Assembly (NCBI RefSeq): GCF_002795245.1
Contig: NZ_PGVG01000002.1
Coordinates: 1-64,000, forward strand
Length of the DNA: 64,000 bases
DNA from: Bradyrhizobium forestalis
Lineage (GTDB): Bacteria; Pseudomonadota; Alphaproteobacteria; Rhizobiales; Xanthobacteraceae
Direction of reading: 5' to 3'
Part shown: positions 15,580 to 25,845 of the stretch, piece after piece
Layout: each line of letters opens with the position of its first letter
Numbering within the stretch: position 1 is the stretch's first letter
Position numbers and translations under genes: made by a program
Notes under the pieces: generated by a model
Databases searched by the model: none
Told to the model about the DNA's origin: nothing
The model's input: only the letters and a program-made list of their open reading frames with translations

Positions 15580-16608
15580 TCACCGATACCGGCCGCGAAA
15601 CTCGCGCGGGCTTGTGCCGGTCCAGCTGCGGAAGGCACGCGAAAAGCTCTTCTCGTTGCGGAAGCCGGCGATCTCCGCGATGCGTTTGATCGGGGTGCGG
15701 CCACGCATCAGCTCCTGTTTTGCCAGTTCGAATTTTGCTTCTTCCTTGAGATCGCGCAGCGAGGTGGACTCCTCGCGCAGGCGGCGATGCATGGTGCGGG
15801 TGGAGAGTGCGAGCTCGCTCGCGACGTCCTCGGCACCGAGGACCCGCCCGCGCGCGTTGCGCAGCACGCGGCGGACGCGCTCGACCAGCAGCCGGTCGCG
15901 CCGATAGGGCAGCACGGTCAGCCGGAGCGCGCCCTTGAGCATGTTGTCGAGATCGGCGGCGCTGCGGGTCAGCGGCAGCGAGAGATAATGCTTGTCGAAG
16001 ACGATGCGGGCATGGGCCACATCGAAGCGGACGTTTCTGCAAAAGATGGTTGGATAGACCGAGACGTGGCCGGGCTCCGGATAGGGGAACTCAGCCGCGC
16101 GGAGTGCGATCTGGGAGTCGACAGCCCAACACGAGAAGCCGAGCACGTAGCGGAACAAGGTGACGAGGCAAAACTCGCGGACCGGCCCGAGGTCGCGCAG
16201 CTCACGGATCGACACGACGGCCGCCTCTTCGCCAACCTCGAGATCGAGCAGCACATCCTCGGTGACGAGGCGGTGATGCCGGCACCAACGCTTGAGCGCG
16301 ATCTCCAGCGTCGGTGCGGTGATCGAGGCCCGGCACAGCATGCCATAGGTGCCCCATGGCAGCCGGCGCGAGAACCAGCCGAGCGCCTCGTCGTCGAGCT
16401 CGCGCATGGCATGGTCCGCCAGCGCCTCGAACTGGGCGGCGGTGACCCGCCCATCCGGAGAATTGACCAGCTCCGGCGCGACCTGGCCCCGGCTCAGCGC
16501 CGCCGCGGGATCGCGGCCGTATCGCTCATAAGCGGCGACCACGCCGCGGACGAAGGCGGCCGGGGTCACGGCGCGGCGCGGGATTGCGGTGGCGGCTTGA
16601 AAAGGCAT
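15580..16608 (-). CDS. AraC-family regulator with arabinose-binding-type N-domain
   Basis: A 342-residue regulator. The N-terminal part (about 20-215) matches the AraC-type Arabinose_bd domain found in OruR/ArgR-like factors; the C-terminal pair of helix-turn-helices is in LGAEDVASELALSTRTMHRR and IKRIAEIAGFRNEKSFSRAF. It is divergent from the leucine-catabolic operon starting at 16720, so it is the probable activator of that operon, responding to an intermediate. A short inverted repeat lies in the shared promoter region (16632-16643). Start ATG 16608; the frame is open further upstream without family character. Confidence 0.88.
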   Translation of the reverse strand: MPFQAATAIPRRAVTPAAFVRGVVAAYERYGRDPAAALSRGQVAPELVNSPDGRVTAAQFEALADHAMRELDDEALGWFSRRLPWGTYGMLCRASITAPTLEIALKRWCRHHRLVTEDVLLDLEVGEEAAVVSIRELRDLGPVREFCLVTLFRYVLGFSCWAVDSQIALRAAEFPYPEPGHVSVYPTIFCRNVRFDVAHARIVFDKHYLSLPLTRSAADLDNMLKGALRLTVLPYRRDRLLVERVRRVLRNARGRVLGAEDVASELALSTRTMHRRLREESTSLRDLKEEAKFELAKQELMRGRTPIKRIAEIAGFRNEKSFSRAFRSWTGTSPREFRGRYR

Positions 16609-16631
16609 CGGATTTCCCTTGGAAAATCCTC

Positions 16632-16643
16632 GCCAAGTTTGGC
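16632..16643. promoter_or_regulatory. Short inverted repeat in the AraC/liu divergent region
   Basis: GCCAAGTTTGGC is a perfect five-base-arm inverted repeat, 24 bases upstream of the AraC gene and 77 bases upstream of the isovaleryl-CoA dehydrogenase start. It is a candidate operator only by position. Confidence 0.3.
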
Positions 16644-16719
16644 AGAAAATGCAACCTTTTCGACCGCAACAGGGCCGGGACCGGGCTAGGTTCGGACCCC
16701 AAAACACGGAGGAATCGCC

Positions 16720-17892
16720 TTGAACATCCCGAGCATCGATTTCGATCTGGGCGAAGACATCAGCCTGCTGCGCGACACGCTTCGCTCCTTCGTGGAGGCT
16801 GAGATCACCCCGCGCGCCGCCGCGATCGAGAAGGCTAATCTTTTCCCCGCAGACCTCTGGAAGCGCTTCGGCGACCTTGGCCTGCTCGGCATGACCGCGC
16901 CGGAGCAATATGGCGGCTCCAACATGGGCTATCTCGCCCATGTCGTCGCCATGGAGGAGATCTCGCGCGGCTCGGCGGCCGTGGGCCTGTCCTACGGCGC
17001 CCATTCCAACCTCTGCGTCAACCAGATCCGCCGCAACGGCAACGACGCGCAGCGCCAGCGCTATCTGCCCAAGCTGATCTCCGGCGAGTATGTCGGCGCG
17101 CTCGCGATGTCCGAGCCCGGCGCCGGCTCCGACGTGGTCTCGATGAAGCTGCGCGCCGACAAGCGCGGCGACCGCTACGTGCTCAACGGCTCCAAGATGT
17201 GGATCACCAATGGCGGCGACGCCGACGTGCTCGTGGTCTACGCCAAGACCGATCCGGAGGCCGGCCCGCGCGGCATGACCGCATTCCTCGTCGAGAAGGG
17301 CTTCAAGGGCTTCACCCATGGCCAGCATCTCGACAAGCTCGGCATGCGCGGCTCCAACACCTATCCGCTGTTCTTCGACGAGTGCGAGGTGCCGGAGGAG
17401 AACGTGCTCGGCAAGGTGGGCGAAGGTGTCAAGGTGCTGATGTCCGGCCTCGATTATGAGCGCGCGGTGCTCTCAGGCGGCCCGCTCGGGATCATGGCGG
17501 CCTGCATGGACGCTGTCGTGCCCTACATGCACGAGCGCAAGCAGTTCGGCCAGCCGATCGGCGATTTCCAGCTGATGCAGGGCAAGCTCGCCGACATGTA
17601 TTCGACCTGGCAGGCCACGCGCGCCTATGTCTATGCGGTGGGGCGCGCCTGCGACCGCGCCGACCACGCGCGCACGCTGCGCAAGGACGCGGCGGCTGCG
17701 ATCCTGTATTCCGCAGAAAAGGCGACGTGGATGGCGGGAGAAGCAATCCAGGCGCTCGGCGGGGTCGGCTACACCAGCGAATTCCCTGTGGGGCGTCTCT
17801 GGCGCGATGCCAAGCTGTACGAGATCGGCGCCGGCACCTCGGAGGTCCGCCGCATGCTGATCGGCCGCGAGCTGATGGCCGAGACGGCTTAA
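16720..17892 (+). CDS. ivd: Isovaleryl-CoA dehydrogenase
   Basis: A 390-residue acyl-CoA dehydrogenase that oxidises isovaleryl-CoA to 3-methylcrotonyl-CoA with FAD and passes electrons to ETF, in leucine breakdown. Seen: [38 protein letters not shown], and Glu247 in [16 protein letters not shown], the catalytic-base position peculiar to isovaleryl-CoA dehydrogenases; also [19 protein letters not shown] near the C-terminus. Starts with TTG 16720, preceded by GGAGGA. First gene of a four-gene operon in pathway order. Confidence 0.95.
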   Translation: MNIPSIDFDLGEDISLLRDTLRSFVEAEITPRAAAIEKANLFPADLWKRFGDLGLLGMTAPEQYGGSNMGYLAHVVAMEEISRGSAAVGLSYGAHSNLCVNQIRRNGNDAQRQRYLPKLISGEYVGALAMSEPGAGSDVVSMKLRADKRGDRYVLNGSKMWITNGGDADVLVVYAKTDPEAGPRGMTAFLVEKGFKGFTHGQHLDKLGMRGSNTYPLFFDECEVPEENVLGKVGEGVKVLMSGLDYERAVLSGGPLGIMAACMDAVVPYMHERKQFGQPIGDFQLMQGKLADMYSTWQATRAYVYAVGRACDRADHARTLRKDAAAAILYSAEKATWMAGEAIQALGGVGYTSEFPVGRLWRDAKLYEIGAGTSEVRRMLIGRELMAETA

Positions 17893-17917
17893 CTCCTTCA
17901 CCTCAATTGGAATCACC

Positions 17918-19522
17918 ATGCCGCTCCATTCCAGCATCGATGCTTCTTCGTCGGATTTTGCGCGCAATGCCGAGGCCATGCGCGGCCTCGTCGCGGACTT
18001 GCGCGAAAAGCTCAGCCAGGTCGCCGGCGGCGGCGGCGAGGCCTCGCGTAACCGCCACACTTCGCGCGGCAAGATGCTGGCACGCGAGCGCGTCGACCTC
18101 TTGGTCGATCCCGGCACCTCGTTCCTGGAGCTGTCGCCGCTAGCGGCCTACGGCCTCTATGGCGGCGACGTGCATTCGGCGAGCGTCATCACGGGGGTAG
18201 GGCGCATTTCAGGGCGCGAATGCGTGATCGTCGCCAACGACGCCACCATCAAGGGCGGCACATACTATCCGATGACCGTGAAGAAGCATCTGCGCGCCCA
18301 GGACATCGCGCGGCAGAACAATCTTCCCTGCGTCTACATGGTCGATTCCGGCGGCGCCTTCCTGCCGCTCCAGGACGAGATCTTCCCGGACGAGCGCCAC
18401 TTCGGCCGCATCTTCTACAACCAGGCGCAGATGTCCTCACAAGGCATACCGCAGATCGCGATCGTGATGGGCTCCTGCACCGCCGGCGGCGCCTATGTGC
18501 CGGCGATGTCGGACGAGAGCATCATCGTGCGCAATCAGGGCACCATCTTCCTCGGCGGTCCGCCGCTGGTGAAGGCCGCGACCGGCGAGGTGGTGAGCGC
18601 GGAGGAGCTCGGCGGCGCCGACGTGCATTCGCGGCAGTCCGGCGTGACCGATCACTATGCCCAGAACGACGCGCATGCGATCGGCATCGCCCGGCGTATC
18701 GTCGGCACGCTCAAGCCTTCCACGCGGCCGAATCTCAACATGCATCCGCCGCGCGAGCCGCTGTTCGCGGCGGAGGAGATCTATGGCGTGGTGCCCGTCG
18801 ACGGCCGCAAGCCGTTCGACGTGCGCGACATCATCGCTCGCGTCGTGGACGGCTCCGAGTTCGACGAGTTCAAGAAGCTCTATGGCACGACACTGGTGTG
18901 CGGCTTCGCCCATATCTGGGGCTATCCGGTCGGCATCATCGCCAACAACGGCATCCTGTTCAGCGAGAGCTCGCTGAAGGGCGCGCATTTCATCGAGCTG
19001 TGCTGCCAGCGTGGCATTCCCCTGGTGTTCCTGCAGAACATCACCGGCTTCATGGTCGGCAAGAAATACGAAGCCGGCGGCATCGCGCGTGACGGCGCCA
19101 AGCTGGTGACGGCGGTTGCGACCGCCTCGGTGCCGAAATTCACCGTCGTGATCGGCGGCTCCTACGGCGCCGGCAATTACGGCATGTGCGGCCGCGCCTA
19201 CGCGCCGCGCTTCCTGTGGATGTGGCCGAACGCGCGCATCTCGGTGATGGGCGGCGAGCAGGCCTCGATGGTGCTGAGCCAGGTCCGCCGCGACAATATC
19301 GAGGCCAAGGGCGATAGCTGGTCCAGGGAAGAGGAAGACAAATTCCGCGAGCCCATCCGCGCGCAATATGAGAGCCAGGGGCACCCCTATTACGCGACCG
19401 CGCGTCTCTGGGACGACGGCGTGATCGACCCGGCTGATACGCGGCTCGTGCTCGGGCTTGGCCTCTCGGCGGCGTCGAATGCCCCGATCGAGCCGACGAA
19501 ATTCGGCCTGTTCAGGATGTGA
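17918..19522 (+). CDS. mccB: Methylcrotonoyl-CoA carboxylase, beta (carboxyltransferase) subunit
   Basis: A 534-residue carboxyltransferase subunit of normal length. Characteristic stretches: [70 protein letters not shown] and [19 protein letters not shown]. It moves the carboxyl group from biotin on the alpha subunit to methylcrotonyl-CoA, giving 3-methylglutaconyl-CoA. Its TGA is five bases before the alpha-subunit ATG. A hydratase gene for the next step is not in this operon and must lie elsewhere. Confidence 0.95.
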   Translation: MPLHSSIDASSSDFARNAEAMRGLVADLREKLSQVAGGGGEASRNRHTSRGKMLARERVDLLVDPGTSFLELSPLAAYGLYGGDVHSASVITGVGRISGRECVIVANDATIKGGTYYPMTVKKHLRAQDIARQNNLPCVYMVDSGGAFLPLQDEIFPDERHFGRIFYNQAQMSSQGIPQIAIVMGSCTAGGAYVPAMSDESIIVRNQGTIFLGGPPLVKAATGEVVSAEELGGADVHSRQSGVTDHYAQNDAHAIGIARRIVGTLKPSTRPNLNMHPPREPLFAAEEIYGVVPVDGRKPFDVRDIIARVVDGSEFDEFKKLYGTTLVCGFAHIWGYPVGIIANNGILFSESSLKGAHFIELCCQRGIPLVFLQNITGFMVGKKYEAGGIARDGAKLVTAVATASVPKFTVVIGGSYGAGNYGMCGRAYAPRFLWMWPNARISVMGGEQASMVLSQVRRDNIEAKGDSWSREEEDKFREPIRAQYESQGHPYYATARLWDDGVIDPADTRLVLGLGLSAASNAPIEPTKFGLFRM

Positions 19523-19526
19523 TGCG

Positions 19527-21530
19527 ATGGACCGCTCGAAGCTCTACCGCCGTTTTCACACGCTCCTGATCGCCAACCGTGGCGAGATCGCCTGCCGCGT
19601 TATCCGCACCGCCCGCGCCATGGGCTTGCGCACGGTCGCGGTCTATTCCGAGGCCGATCGCGACGCGATGCATGTCGCGCTCGCGGATGAGGCCGTGCTG
19701 CTCGGGCCCGCACGCGCCCGCGACAGCTATCTCAATGTCGAGCGGCTGATCGAGGCCGCGCGCAAGACCGGCGCGGAGGCCGTGCACCCCGGCTACGGCT
19801 TCCTGTCCGAGAATGCCGATTTCGCGCGGGCCTGCTTCGATGCGGGTCTGGTCTTCGTCGGCCCGACCGCCGGGATGATGACGGCGATGGGCTCGAAATC
19901 CGGCTCGAAGGAGCTGATGGAAAAGGCGGGCGTGCCGCTGGTGCCCGGCTATCACGGTGAGGCCCAGGACGAGGCGACGCTGTCGAAGGCGGCCGACAAG
20001 ATCGGCTTTCCCATCCTGGTGAAAGCCTCCGCCGGCGGCGGCGGCCGCGGCATGCGCATCGTCCGCTCGGCCGCCGAGCTTGGACCCGCGATCGTCAGCG
20101 CCAAGCGCGAGGCCCTGGCCGCGTTCGGCGATGACCGCATGTTGATCGAAAAATATGTCGACAATCCCCGGCACATCGAGGTGCAGATTATCGGCGACAG
20201 CCACGGCAATCTGCTCTCGCTGTTCGAGCGCGAATGCACGTTGCAGCGCCGGCACCAGAAGGTGATCGAGGAGGCGCCGTCGCCGACGCTCAATGCCGCC
20301 CAGCGCGAAACGGTCTGCGCCGCCGCGCGCAAGGCCGCCGGCGCGGTCAATTATGTCGGCGCCGGCACCATCGAGTTCGTCTCCGATGGCAAGGACGTGT
20401 TCTTCATCGAGATGAACACGCGCCTGCAGGTCGAGCATCCCGTAACCGAGCTGATAACGGGCATCGACCTCGTCGAATGGCAGCTGCGCGTCGCCTTCGG
20501 CGAGGCGCTGCCGCTCAAGCAGGACGAGATCCGGCTCAACGGTCACGCCGTCGAGGCCCGCGTCTACGCCGAGAACCCGACCAAGAACTTCATGCCGTCG
20601 GTCGGGAAGATCTCGACCTGGCGGCTGCCGGCCGAGACCGGCGGCTTGCGCATCGACGCCGGCTATCGCGAGGGCGATGCGGTCTCGCCTTACTACGATG
20701 CGATGCTCGCCAAGATGATCGCCTGGGCGCCGACGCGGGACGTCGCGATCGAGCGGCTCAACCGCGGGCTGGAAGAGACCGACGTTCGCGGCATCGTCAC
20801 CAACATCCCGTTCCTGTCGGCGCTGATGACGCATCCGAAGGTGCGGACGAACGCGGTCGACACCGGCTTCATCGAGCGTGAGCTGGCGGTGCTGACCGCC
20901 GCGGCGCCGGCACCCGGAGAGCTCGAGCTCTGCGCCGCGGTCGCCGCAATCGTGAGCGAGGAGCAACAGGCCGCACGTCGCCAGGCGAATTCGCCCTGGC
21001 AGACCTTTGGCTGGCAGCCGGTCGGCCGCCGCCAGCGCAATTTTGCGTTCCGCGTCGGGCACGGACCCGAGCAGAAGATCTCCCTGAACTATGGCAGCGG
21101 GCCGTCCACCCTGGTGATCGGCGAGCGCGAGCTCGCCTTCACGATCGCGGCGAAGGACGGCGGGTTCGATCTCACGCTCGACGGCGTCAAATCGTCCGTC
21201 GCGGCTGTGATCGGCGGTCATGAACTGTATTTGCGCACGCGCAATGGCCGCTTCGACCTGCACTGGGTGGATCCGTTCGGCGGCGAGACCGAGGAGCATG
21301 TCGGCGAAGACAAGATCGCAGCGCCGCTGCCCGGCACTGTGGTTGCCGTGCTGGCCGAGGAGGGGGCGAAGCTCGACAAGGGCGCGCCGATCCTCACGCT
21401 CGAAGTGATGAAGATGGAGCAGACGCTGCGTGCGCCGTACGCCGGCGTGCTGACGTCGATCAAGTGCAAGGTCGGCGATATCGTGCAGGAGGGCGTCGAG
21501 CTCGCCGTGGTTGAGGCTTCCGGAGAGTGA
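19527..21530 (+). CDS. mccA: Methylcrotonoyl-CoA carboxylase, alpha (biotin) subunit
   Basis: A 667-residue biotin-dependent carboxylase subunit. Biotin carboxylase domain from residue 10 (LIANRGEIACRVIRTARAMG), ATP-grasp loop ASAGGGGRGMRIV, and EMNTRLQVEHPVTE; C-terminal biotinyl domain with the attachment Lys629 in EVMKMEQ. It carboxylates its own biotin with bicarbonate and ATP and works with the beta subunit upstream. ATG 19527 is chosen: upstream in-frame codons overlap the beta subunit gene. A large open frame on the opposite strand is a codon-bias shadow. Confidence 0.95.
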   Translation: MDRSKLYRRFHTLLIANRGEIACRVIRTARAMGLRTVAVYSEADRDAMHVALADEAVLLGPARARDSYLNVERLIEAARKTGAEAVHPGYGFLSENADFARACFDAGLVFVGPTAGMMTAMGSKSGSKELMEKAGVPLVPGYHGEAQDEATLSKAADKIGFPILVKASAGGGGRGMRIVRSAAELGPAIVSAKREALAAFGDDRMLIEKYVDNPRHIEVQIIGDSHGNLLSLFERECTLQRRHQKVIEEAPSPTLNAAQRETVCAAARKAAGAVNYVGAGTIEFVSDGKDVFFIEMNTRLQVEHPVTELITGIDLVEWQLRVAFGEALPLKQDEIRLNGHAVEARVYAENPTKNFMPSVGKISTWRLPAETGGLRIDAGYREGDAVSPYYDAMLAKMIAWAPTRDVAIERLNRGLEETDVRGIVTNIPFLSALMTHPKVRTNAVDTGFIERELAVLTAAAPAPGELELCAAVAAIVSEEQQAARRQANSPWQTFGWQPVGRRQRNFAFRVGHGPEQKISLNYGSGPSTLVIGERELAFTIAAKDGGFDLTLDGVKSSVAAVIGGHELYLRTRNGRFDLHWVDPFGGETEEHVGEDKIAAPLPGTVVAVLAEEGAKLDKGAPILTLEVMKMEQTLRAPYAGVLTSIKCKVGDIVQEGVELAVVEASGE

Positions 21531-21531
21531 C

Positions 21532-22443
21532 ATGAGCGATCAGGTCCGCATCATCGAGATGGGGCCGCGCGACGGCCTCCAGAACGAGAAGACGCCCGTC
21601 AGCGTCGAGGCGCGCATCGCGTTCGTCGAGGCGCTGGTCGCGGCCGGGCTGCATACGGTCGAGGTCGGCGCCTTCGTCTCGCCCAAGGCGATCCCGCAGA
21701 TGGCAAGCTCGGACGCCGTGCTGCGCGGCGTCGCGCATGTGAAGGACGCCGAATTCCACGTGCTGGTGCCGAACGAGAAGGGCTATGATGCCGCGCGCGC
21801 CGCCGGCGCCAAAGTGGTCTCCGTGTTCGCGGCAGCCTCGGAAGGCTTTTCGCGGGCGAACATCAACTGCACGATTGCGGAGTCCATCGAGCGGTTCAAG
21901 CCCGTGCTGGCGCGCGCCAAGGCCGATGGAGTGAAAGTGCGCGGCTATATCTCTTGCGTGCTGGGCTGTCCGTTCGACGGTGAGATCAAGCCGAAGGCAG
22001 TCGCCGACCTTGCGAAGACGCTGTGGGAGCTCGGCTGCTACGAAATCTCGCTCGGCGACACCATCGGCGTCGGCACGCCCGTTAAGGCGAAGGAGATGCT
22101 GCGCGCGGTTGCCGCCAGCATCCCTCCGGCTAGGCTCGCGATGCATTTCCACGACACCTACGGCCAGGCGTTGGCCAATCTCTATGCGGGGATGGAGGAG
22201 GGCGTGCGGGGCATCGACTCCGCTGCCGGCGGGCTCGGCGGCTGTCCCTACGCGCCGGGCGCGACGGGTAACGTCGCGACCGAAGATGTCGTCTACATGC
22301 TGGAAGGCATGGGCATCAGGACCGGCGTCGATATGGATAAGCTGCTGGTTGCGACGAACGAGATGAGCGTCGTGCTGGGCAAGCCGCCGGTGAGCCGCGT
22401 GGCATCGGCGTTGAATGCGAAGAAGAAGCGGGCGGCTTCGTAG
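21532..22443 (+). CDS. mvaB: Hydroxymethylglutaryl-CoA lyase
   Basis: A 303-residue lyase that splits HMG-CoA into acetoacetate and acetyl-CoA, the last step of leucine degradation. Seen: EMGPRDGLQNEKTPVSVEAR (metal and substrate site), EVGAFVSPKAIPQMASS, MHFHDTYGQALANLYAG (metal-binding His pair), and GGLGGCPYAPGATGNVATED with the catalytic Cys. It begins one base after the mccA stop codon (TGACATG). Ends at a TAG just before an intergenic repeat. Confidence 0.95.
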   Translation: MSDQVRIIEMGPRDGLQNEKTPVSVEARIAFVEALVAAGLHTVEVGAFVSPKAIPQMASSDAVLRGVAHVKDAEFHVLVPNEKGYDAARAAGAKVVSVFAAASEGFSRANINCTIAESIERFKPVLARAKADGVKVRGYISCVLGCPFDGEIKPKAVADLAKTLWELGCYEISLGDTIGVGTPVKAKEMLRAVAASIPPARLAMHFHDTYGQALANLYAGMEEGVRGIDSAAGGLGGCPYAPGATGNVATEDVVYMLEGMGIRTGVDMDKLLVATNEMSVVLGKPPVSRVASALNAKKKRAAS

Positions 22444-22446
22444 CCT

Positions 22447-22559
22447 GTAGGGTGGGTTAGCCCTGCGACTGCGCGAAGCGCAATCGCAGGGCGTAACCCA
22501 CCACTTCTCCTTCCGCGATGACAAAGTTGGTGGGTTACGCCTTCGGCTAACCCACCTAC
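22447..22559. repeat. Intergenic inverted repeat (GTAGGGTGGGTTAGCC type), copy 1
   Basis: Outer arms GTAGGGTGGGTTAGCC and GGCTAACCCACCTAC, with inner GGCGTAACCCACC and GGTGGGTTACGCC; the interior CTGCGACTGCGCGAAGCGCAATCGCAG is itself a hairpin. A second copy is at 27367-27506; the two bracket the TRAP1/GntR block. This is a dispersed intergenic element in Bradyrhizobium-type genomes. Confidence 0.75.
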
Positions 22560-22570
22560 GAAACCTGCAC

Positions 22571-23497
22571 TCAGGCAGCCTTCAGCCCGACATCCGGCAG
22601 GTGCGGCCGGTTCTTGAGCGCCTTGGCCATCATGGCCTCGACCTCGGCCTTCTCCTGCGGTAGCAGCGCGAGGCGTGGCGGACGGGTCAGCGCGGTGCCG
22701 CGGCCCATGATGTGCTCGCACAGCTTGATGCACTGGACGAGGTCCGGGCGGGCATCGAGATGCAGGAGCGGCATGAACCATTCGTAGAGCGGCATCGCCT
22801 CGGCATAGCGCCCCGCCTTGGCGAGGCGGAACAGCGTCTCGCCCTCGCGCGGGAAGGCGTTCGACATGCCCGAGACCCAGCCAACGGCGCCCATTGCGAC
22901 GCTCTCGACGATGACGTCGTCCAGCCCCGCGAACAGCACGAAGCGGTCGCCGACCATGTTCCTGGTGTCGATGAAGCGCCGCGTGTCGCCCGAGGAATCC
23001 TTGAAGCAGACCACGGTCTCGACATCGGCGAGCGAGGTCAGGATGTCCGGCGTGACGTCGTTCTTGTAGATCGGCGGATTGTTGTAGAGCATCACCGGCA
23101 GGTCGGTGGCGCTGGCGACAGCACGGAAATGCGCGGCGGTCTCGTGCGGCTTTGAGGAATAGACCAGCGCCGGCATCACCATCACGCCGTCGATGCCGAT
23201 ACGCGCGGCTTCCTTCGCCGTCTCGACCGCAAAGGCGGTGGTGAACTCGGCGATGCCGCACAGCACGGGTACGCGGCCGGCTGCGACCGACTTCGCGGCT
23301 TCCATGATCGCGACCTTCTCCTTGCGCTCCAGCGAGGTGTTCTCACCGACCGAGCCGCAGACGATCAGGCCGGAGACGCCGTCGCGGATCAAGCCGTCCA
23401 TGACCTTGGCGGTCGCATCGATGTTGAGCGACAGGTCGTCGTTGAATTGCGTGGTGACGGCCGGGAAGACGCCTTCCCAGGAGATGCGTGGGCTCAT
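22571..23497 (-). CDS. DapA-like lyase/aldolase (dihydrodipicolinate synthase family)
   Basis: A 308-residue class I aldolase-fold enzyme. GVSGLIVCGSVGENTSLER (GxxGE substrate loop), MLYNNPP with the catalytic Tyr, and the Schiff-base Lys in VCFKDSSGDTRRF. Similar to N-acetylneuraminate lyase/DapA homologues that cleave or form keto acids. Here it is the last gene of a TRAP transporter operon with a divergent GntR gene, so a catabolic role on an imported keto- or hydroxy-acid is likelier than lysine synthesis. Substrate not determinable. Confidence 0.88.
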   Translation of the reverse strand: MSPRISWEGVFPAVTTQFNDDLSLNIDATAKVMDGLIRDGVSGLIVCGSVGENTSLERKEKVAIMEAAKSVAAGRVPVLCGIAEFTTAFAVETAKEAARIGIDGVMVMPALVYSSKPHETAAHFRAVASATDLPVMLYNNPPIYKNDVTPDILTSLADVETVVCFKDSSGDTRRFIDTRNMVGDRFVLFAGLDDVIVESVAMGAVGWVSGMSNAFPREGETLFRLAKAGRYAEAMPLYEWFMPLLHLDARPDLVQCIKLCEHIMGRGTALTRPPRLALLPQEKAEVEAMMAKALKNRPHLPDVGLKAA

Positions 23498-23572
23498 TGT
23501 TTGGCTCCGATTGAAATTGTGCCGGCGGATCGTTCGATCCGCCGGGCATTGACGTGAAGGTGGTGGACGAGA

Positions 23573-24556
23573 TCAGAGCGTCGCGCCGACCTTGCGCAGC
23601 TCGGCGAGGACCGGGGCTTTCGGCAGCCAGATCTTGTCGAACTCGGCAATGACGGCCTCGGTGTCCTTGGCGTCGACCTGGCGGATCGGGATCGGCGCCT
23701 TCTTGAAGTTCTCGATCAGCGTGGGCTCGTTGCCGGCGAGCTCGTCGATCTGTGCGTCCAGCGTCGTCTTGATCGTCTTGGTGATCAGCTCGCGGTCGGC
23801 GGCGGGGAGCGATTGCCAGACCCGGCCGGAGACGACGGCGGCCATCGGCATGAAGACGGCGTTCATCTGCAGGATCACCTTCGAGACCTTGTCAAAACGC
23901 TGGTTCCAGGAGAATTCGAGATCGGCCTCGAGCCCGTCGACCTGGCCGTTGGCCATGGCGTCGAACACCTGCGGTGTCGGGATCGGCGTCGGCGCCGCGC
24001 CCAGCGAGGAATAGAAATCGCGATAGACCGGCGTCGGATTGATGCGCAGCTTCATGCCGCGGATATCGGCGAGCGAATTCAGGTCCTTGGAGGAGAACAC
24101 CGCGCGCATACCGGTGATGCCCCAGCCGAGCCCGATGGTGCCGGTCTCCTGCGGCAGCACCTCGAACAGCTTGACCGCTGCCGGATGCCGCACGAACTTT
24201 GCGACCGCCGGCGTCGAGCGGACGATGTAGGGCGCGTTGATCGCGGCGATGTGCGGCACGCGCGAGCCGAGCTCGGCGGCCTGGATGAAGCCCATGTCGA
24301 GCGCGCCGGACTGCAATTGCTGCATCATCGCGGTCTCGTTGCCGAGCTGGCCGGAGTGGAACACGGTCAATGTCAGGCGGCCGTTGGTGGCGGCCTTGAG
24401 ATCGTCGCCGAATTTGAGCGCAGCCTTGTTCCAGGAATGGCCGTTCGGCGTGATCAGGCCGAGGCGGAATTCCTTGGCCTGGGCGAGCGCCAGCGATGGC
24501 ACGAACACCGAGGCGGCGGCACTGGCGGCAAGAAAGCGGCGGCGTGAAAGCGGCAT
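23573..24556 (-). CDS. TRAP transporter substrate-binding protein DctP
   Basis: A 327-residue periplasmic binding protein. N-terminus SRRRFLAASAAASVFVPSLALA is a twin-arginine-type signal. Family stretches: GLITPNGHSWNKAALKFGDD, SGQLGNETAMMQQLQSGALD, GWGITGMRAVFSSKDLNSLA and the carboxylate-binding region KLRINPTPVYRDF. It delivers an organic acid to the DctQM permease encoded just upstream on the same strand. AAGGAG precedes the start. Confidence 0.9.
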   Translation of the reverse strand: MPLSRRRFLAASAAASVFVPSLALAQAKEFRLGLITPNGHSWNKAALKFGDDLKAATNGRLTLTVFHSGQLGNETAMMQQLQSGALDMGFIQAAELGSRVPHIAAINAPYIVRSTPAVAKFVRHPAAVKLFEVLPQETGTIGLGWGITGMRAVFSSKDLNSLADIRGMKLRINPTPVYRDFYSSLGAAPTPIPTPQVFDAMANGQVDGLEADLEFSWNQRFDKVSKVILQMNAVFMPMAAVVSGRVWQSLPAADRELITKTIKTTLDAQIDELAGNEPTLIENFKKAPIPIRQVDAKDTEAVIAEFDKIWLPKAPVLAELRKVGATL

Positions 24557-24579
24557 GGTCGGGCTCCTTTCGGATGGGC

Positions 24580-25845
24580 CTATTTGACGAGGATCAGCGA
24601 GAGCGACGGGTAGAGCGAGAGCAGCACGAGGAGGACGCAGGAGATGACGAAGAAGGGCAGCGTCACCATGAACATCTTGCCGGGCTTGGCGCCGGTGACG
24701 GCGGCCGCGACGAAGAAGCAGAGCCCGACCGGCGGCGACAAAAGGCCGAGCACGAGGTTGATCACCACCACGACGCCGAACTGCCGGGGGTCGATGTGAT
24801 AGATCTCGGTCGCGACCGGAAGCAGGATCGGCACCGTCATGATCAGGCCGGGAATGCCGTCGATCACCGTGCCGATCACGAGCAGGATGACGTTGCAGAT
24901 CAGCATGAAGCTGACCGGGTCCTTGGCGGCAGTCTGGATCCAGGCGGCGGTCTCCTGCGGCACCTTGCCGAAGATCAGGACCCAGGAGAACACGGCGGCA
25001 GCCGCCACCAGGAACAGCACGATCGCCGAATAGATGGCACTGCGCAGCATCATCTGCGGCAGCTGGGAGAACTTGAACTCCCTGGTCCAGTATTTTCCCA
25101 CCAACGCTGCGGCGACCGCGCCGACCGCCGCCGATTCCGTGGCGTTGGCGAGGCCGCCGAGAATGGTGCCGACGATCACGATCGGGATCAGCAGCGTCGG
25201 CGAGGTCCGCAGGATCGTCATGACGCGCTGGCGCGGCGTCTGATAGTCCGCGCGGGGGTAGTTGTAGACGTACCCCATCAGCGCGATGACGAGGCAGAAC
25301 ATCACGGTGAGGATGACGCCCGGCACGATGCCGGCGATCAGCATGTCGCTGACCGAGACCTGCGCCAGCACGCTGTAGACCACGAACATCACCGAGGGCG
25401 GGATGATCGGGCCGAGCATGCCGCCATAGGCGGTCAGGCCCGCCGCGAAGGTCTTGTCGTAGCCCTTCTTCTCCATCTCCGGCACCATGATCTGGGCCAT
25501 GATCGCGACCTGTGCGGTCGCCGATCCCAGGATCGAGGAGATGAACATGTTGGCGAGGATGTTGACGTAGGCGAGCCCGCCCTTGAGCGAGCCGACGAAC
25601 GCCATCGCCATGTCGACGATGCGCCTTGTGATGCCGCCGCCATTCATGATCTCGCCGATCAGGATGAACAGCGGAATGGCGATCAGGCCGTAGCTGTCGA
25701 CGCCGCCGAACAGCTGCAGCGGATAGGACTGGAACAGCACCGGGTTGCCGGATGCCGCAATGTAAACGAGGCCGGCAAGGCACAGGCACAGGCCGATCGG
25801 CACGCCGACCAGCATGAACGCCATGAAAGCCGCTGACGTGATCAT
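24580..25845 (-). CDS. TRAP transporter large permease DctM
   Basis: A 421-residue membrane protein with about twelve helices. Typical DctM stretches: LIAIPLFILIGEIMNGGG, NILANMFISSILGSATAQVA, YGGMLGPIIPPSVMFVVYS and NLVLGLLSPPVGLCFFVAA. It is the sodium-driven transport subunit. Its ATG shares the A of the DctQ stop (TGATG), so the two subunits are translationally coupled. Confidence 0.93.
   Translation of the reverse strand: MITSAAFMAFMLVGVPIGLCLCLAGLVYIAASGNPVLFQSYPLQLFGGVDSYGLIAIPLFILIGEIMNGGGITRRIVDMAMAFVGSLKGGLAYVNILANMFISSILGSATAQVAIMAQIMVPEMEKKGYDKTFAAGLTAYGGMLGPIIPPSVMFVVYSVLAQVSVSDMLIAGIVPGVILTVMFCLVIALMGYVYNYPRADYQTPRQRVMTILRTSPTLLIPIVIVGTILGGLANATESAAVGAVAAALVGKYWTREFKFSQLPQMMLRSAIYSAIVLFLVAAAAVFSWVLIFGKVPQETAAWIQTAAKDPVSFMLICNVILLVIGTVIDGIPGLIMTVPILLPVATEIYHIDPRQFGVVVVINLVLGLLSPPVGLCFFVAAAVTGAKPGKMFMVTLPFFVISCVLLVLLSLYPSLSLILVK

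Noticed and set aside
19512-21533. Open frame of 673 codons antisense to mccA
   Set aside because: GC-bias shadow; the plus strand is a complete biotin carboxylase subunit.
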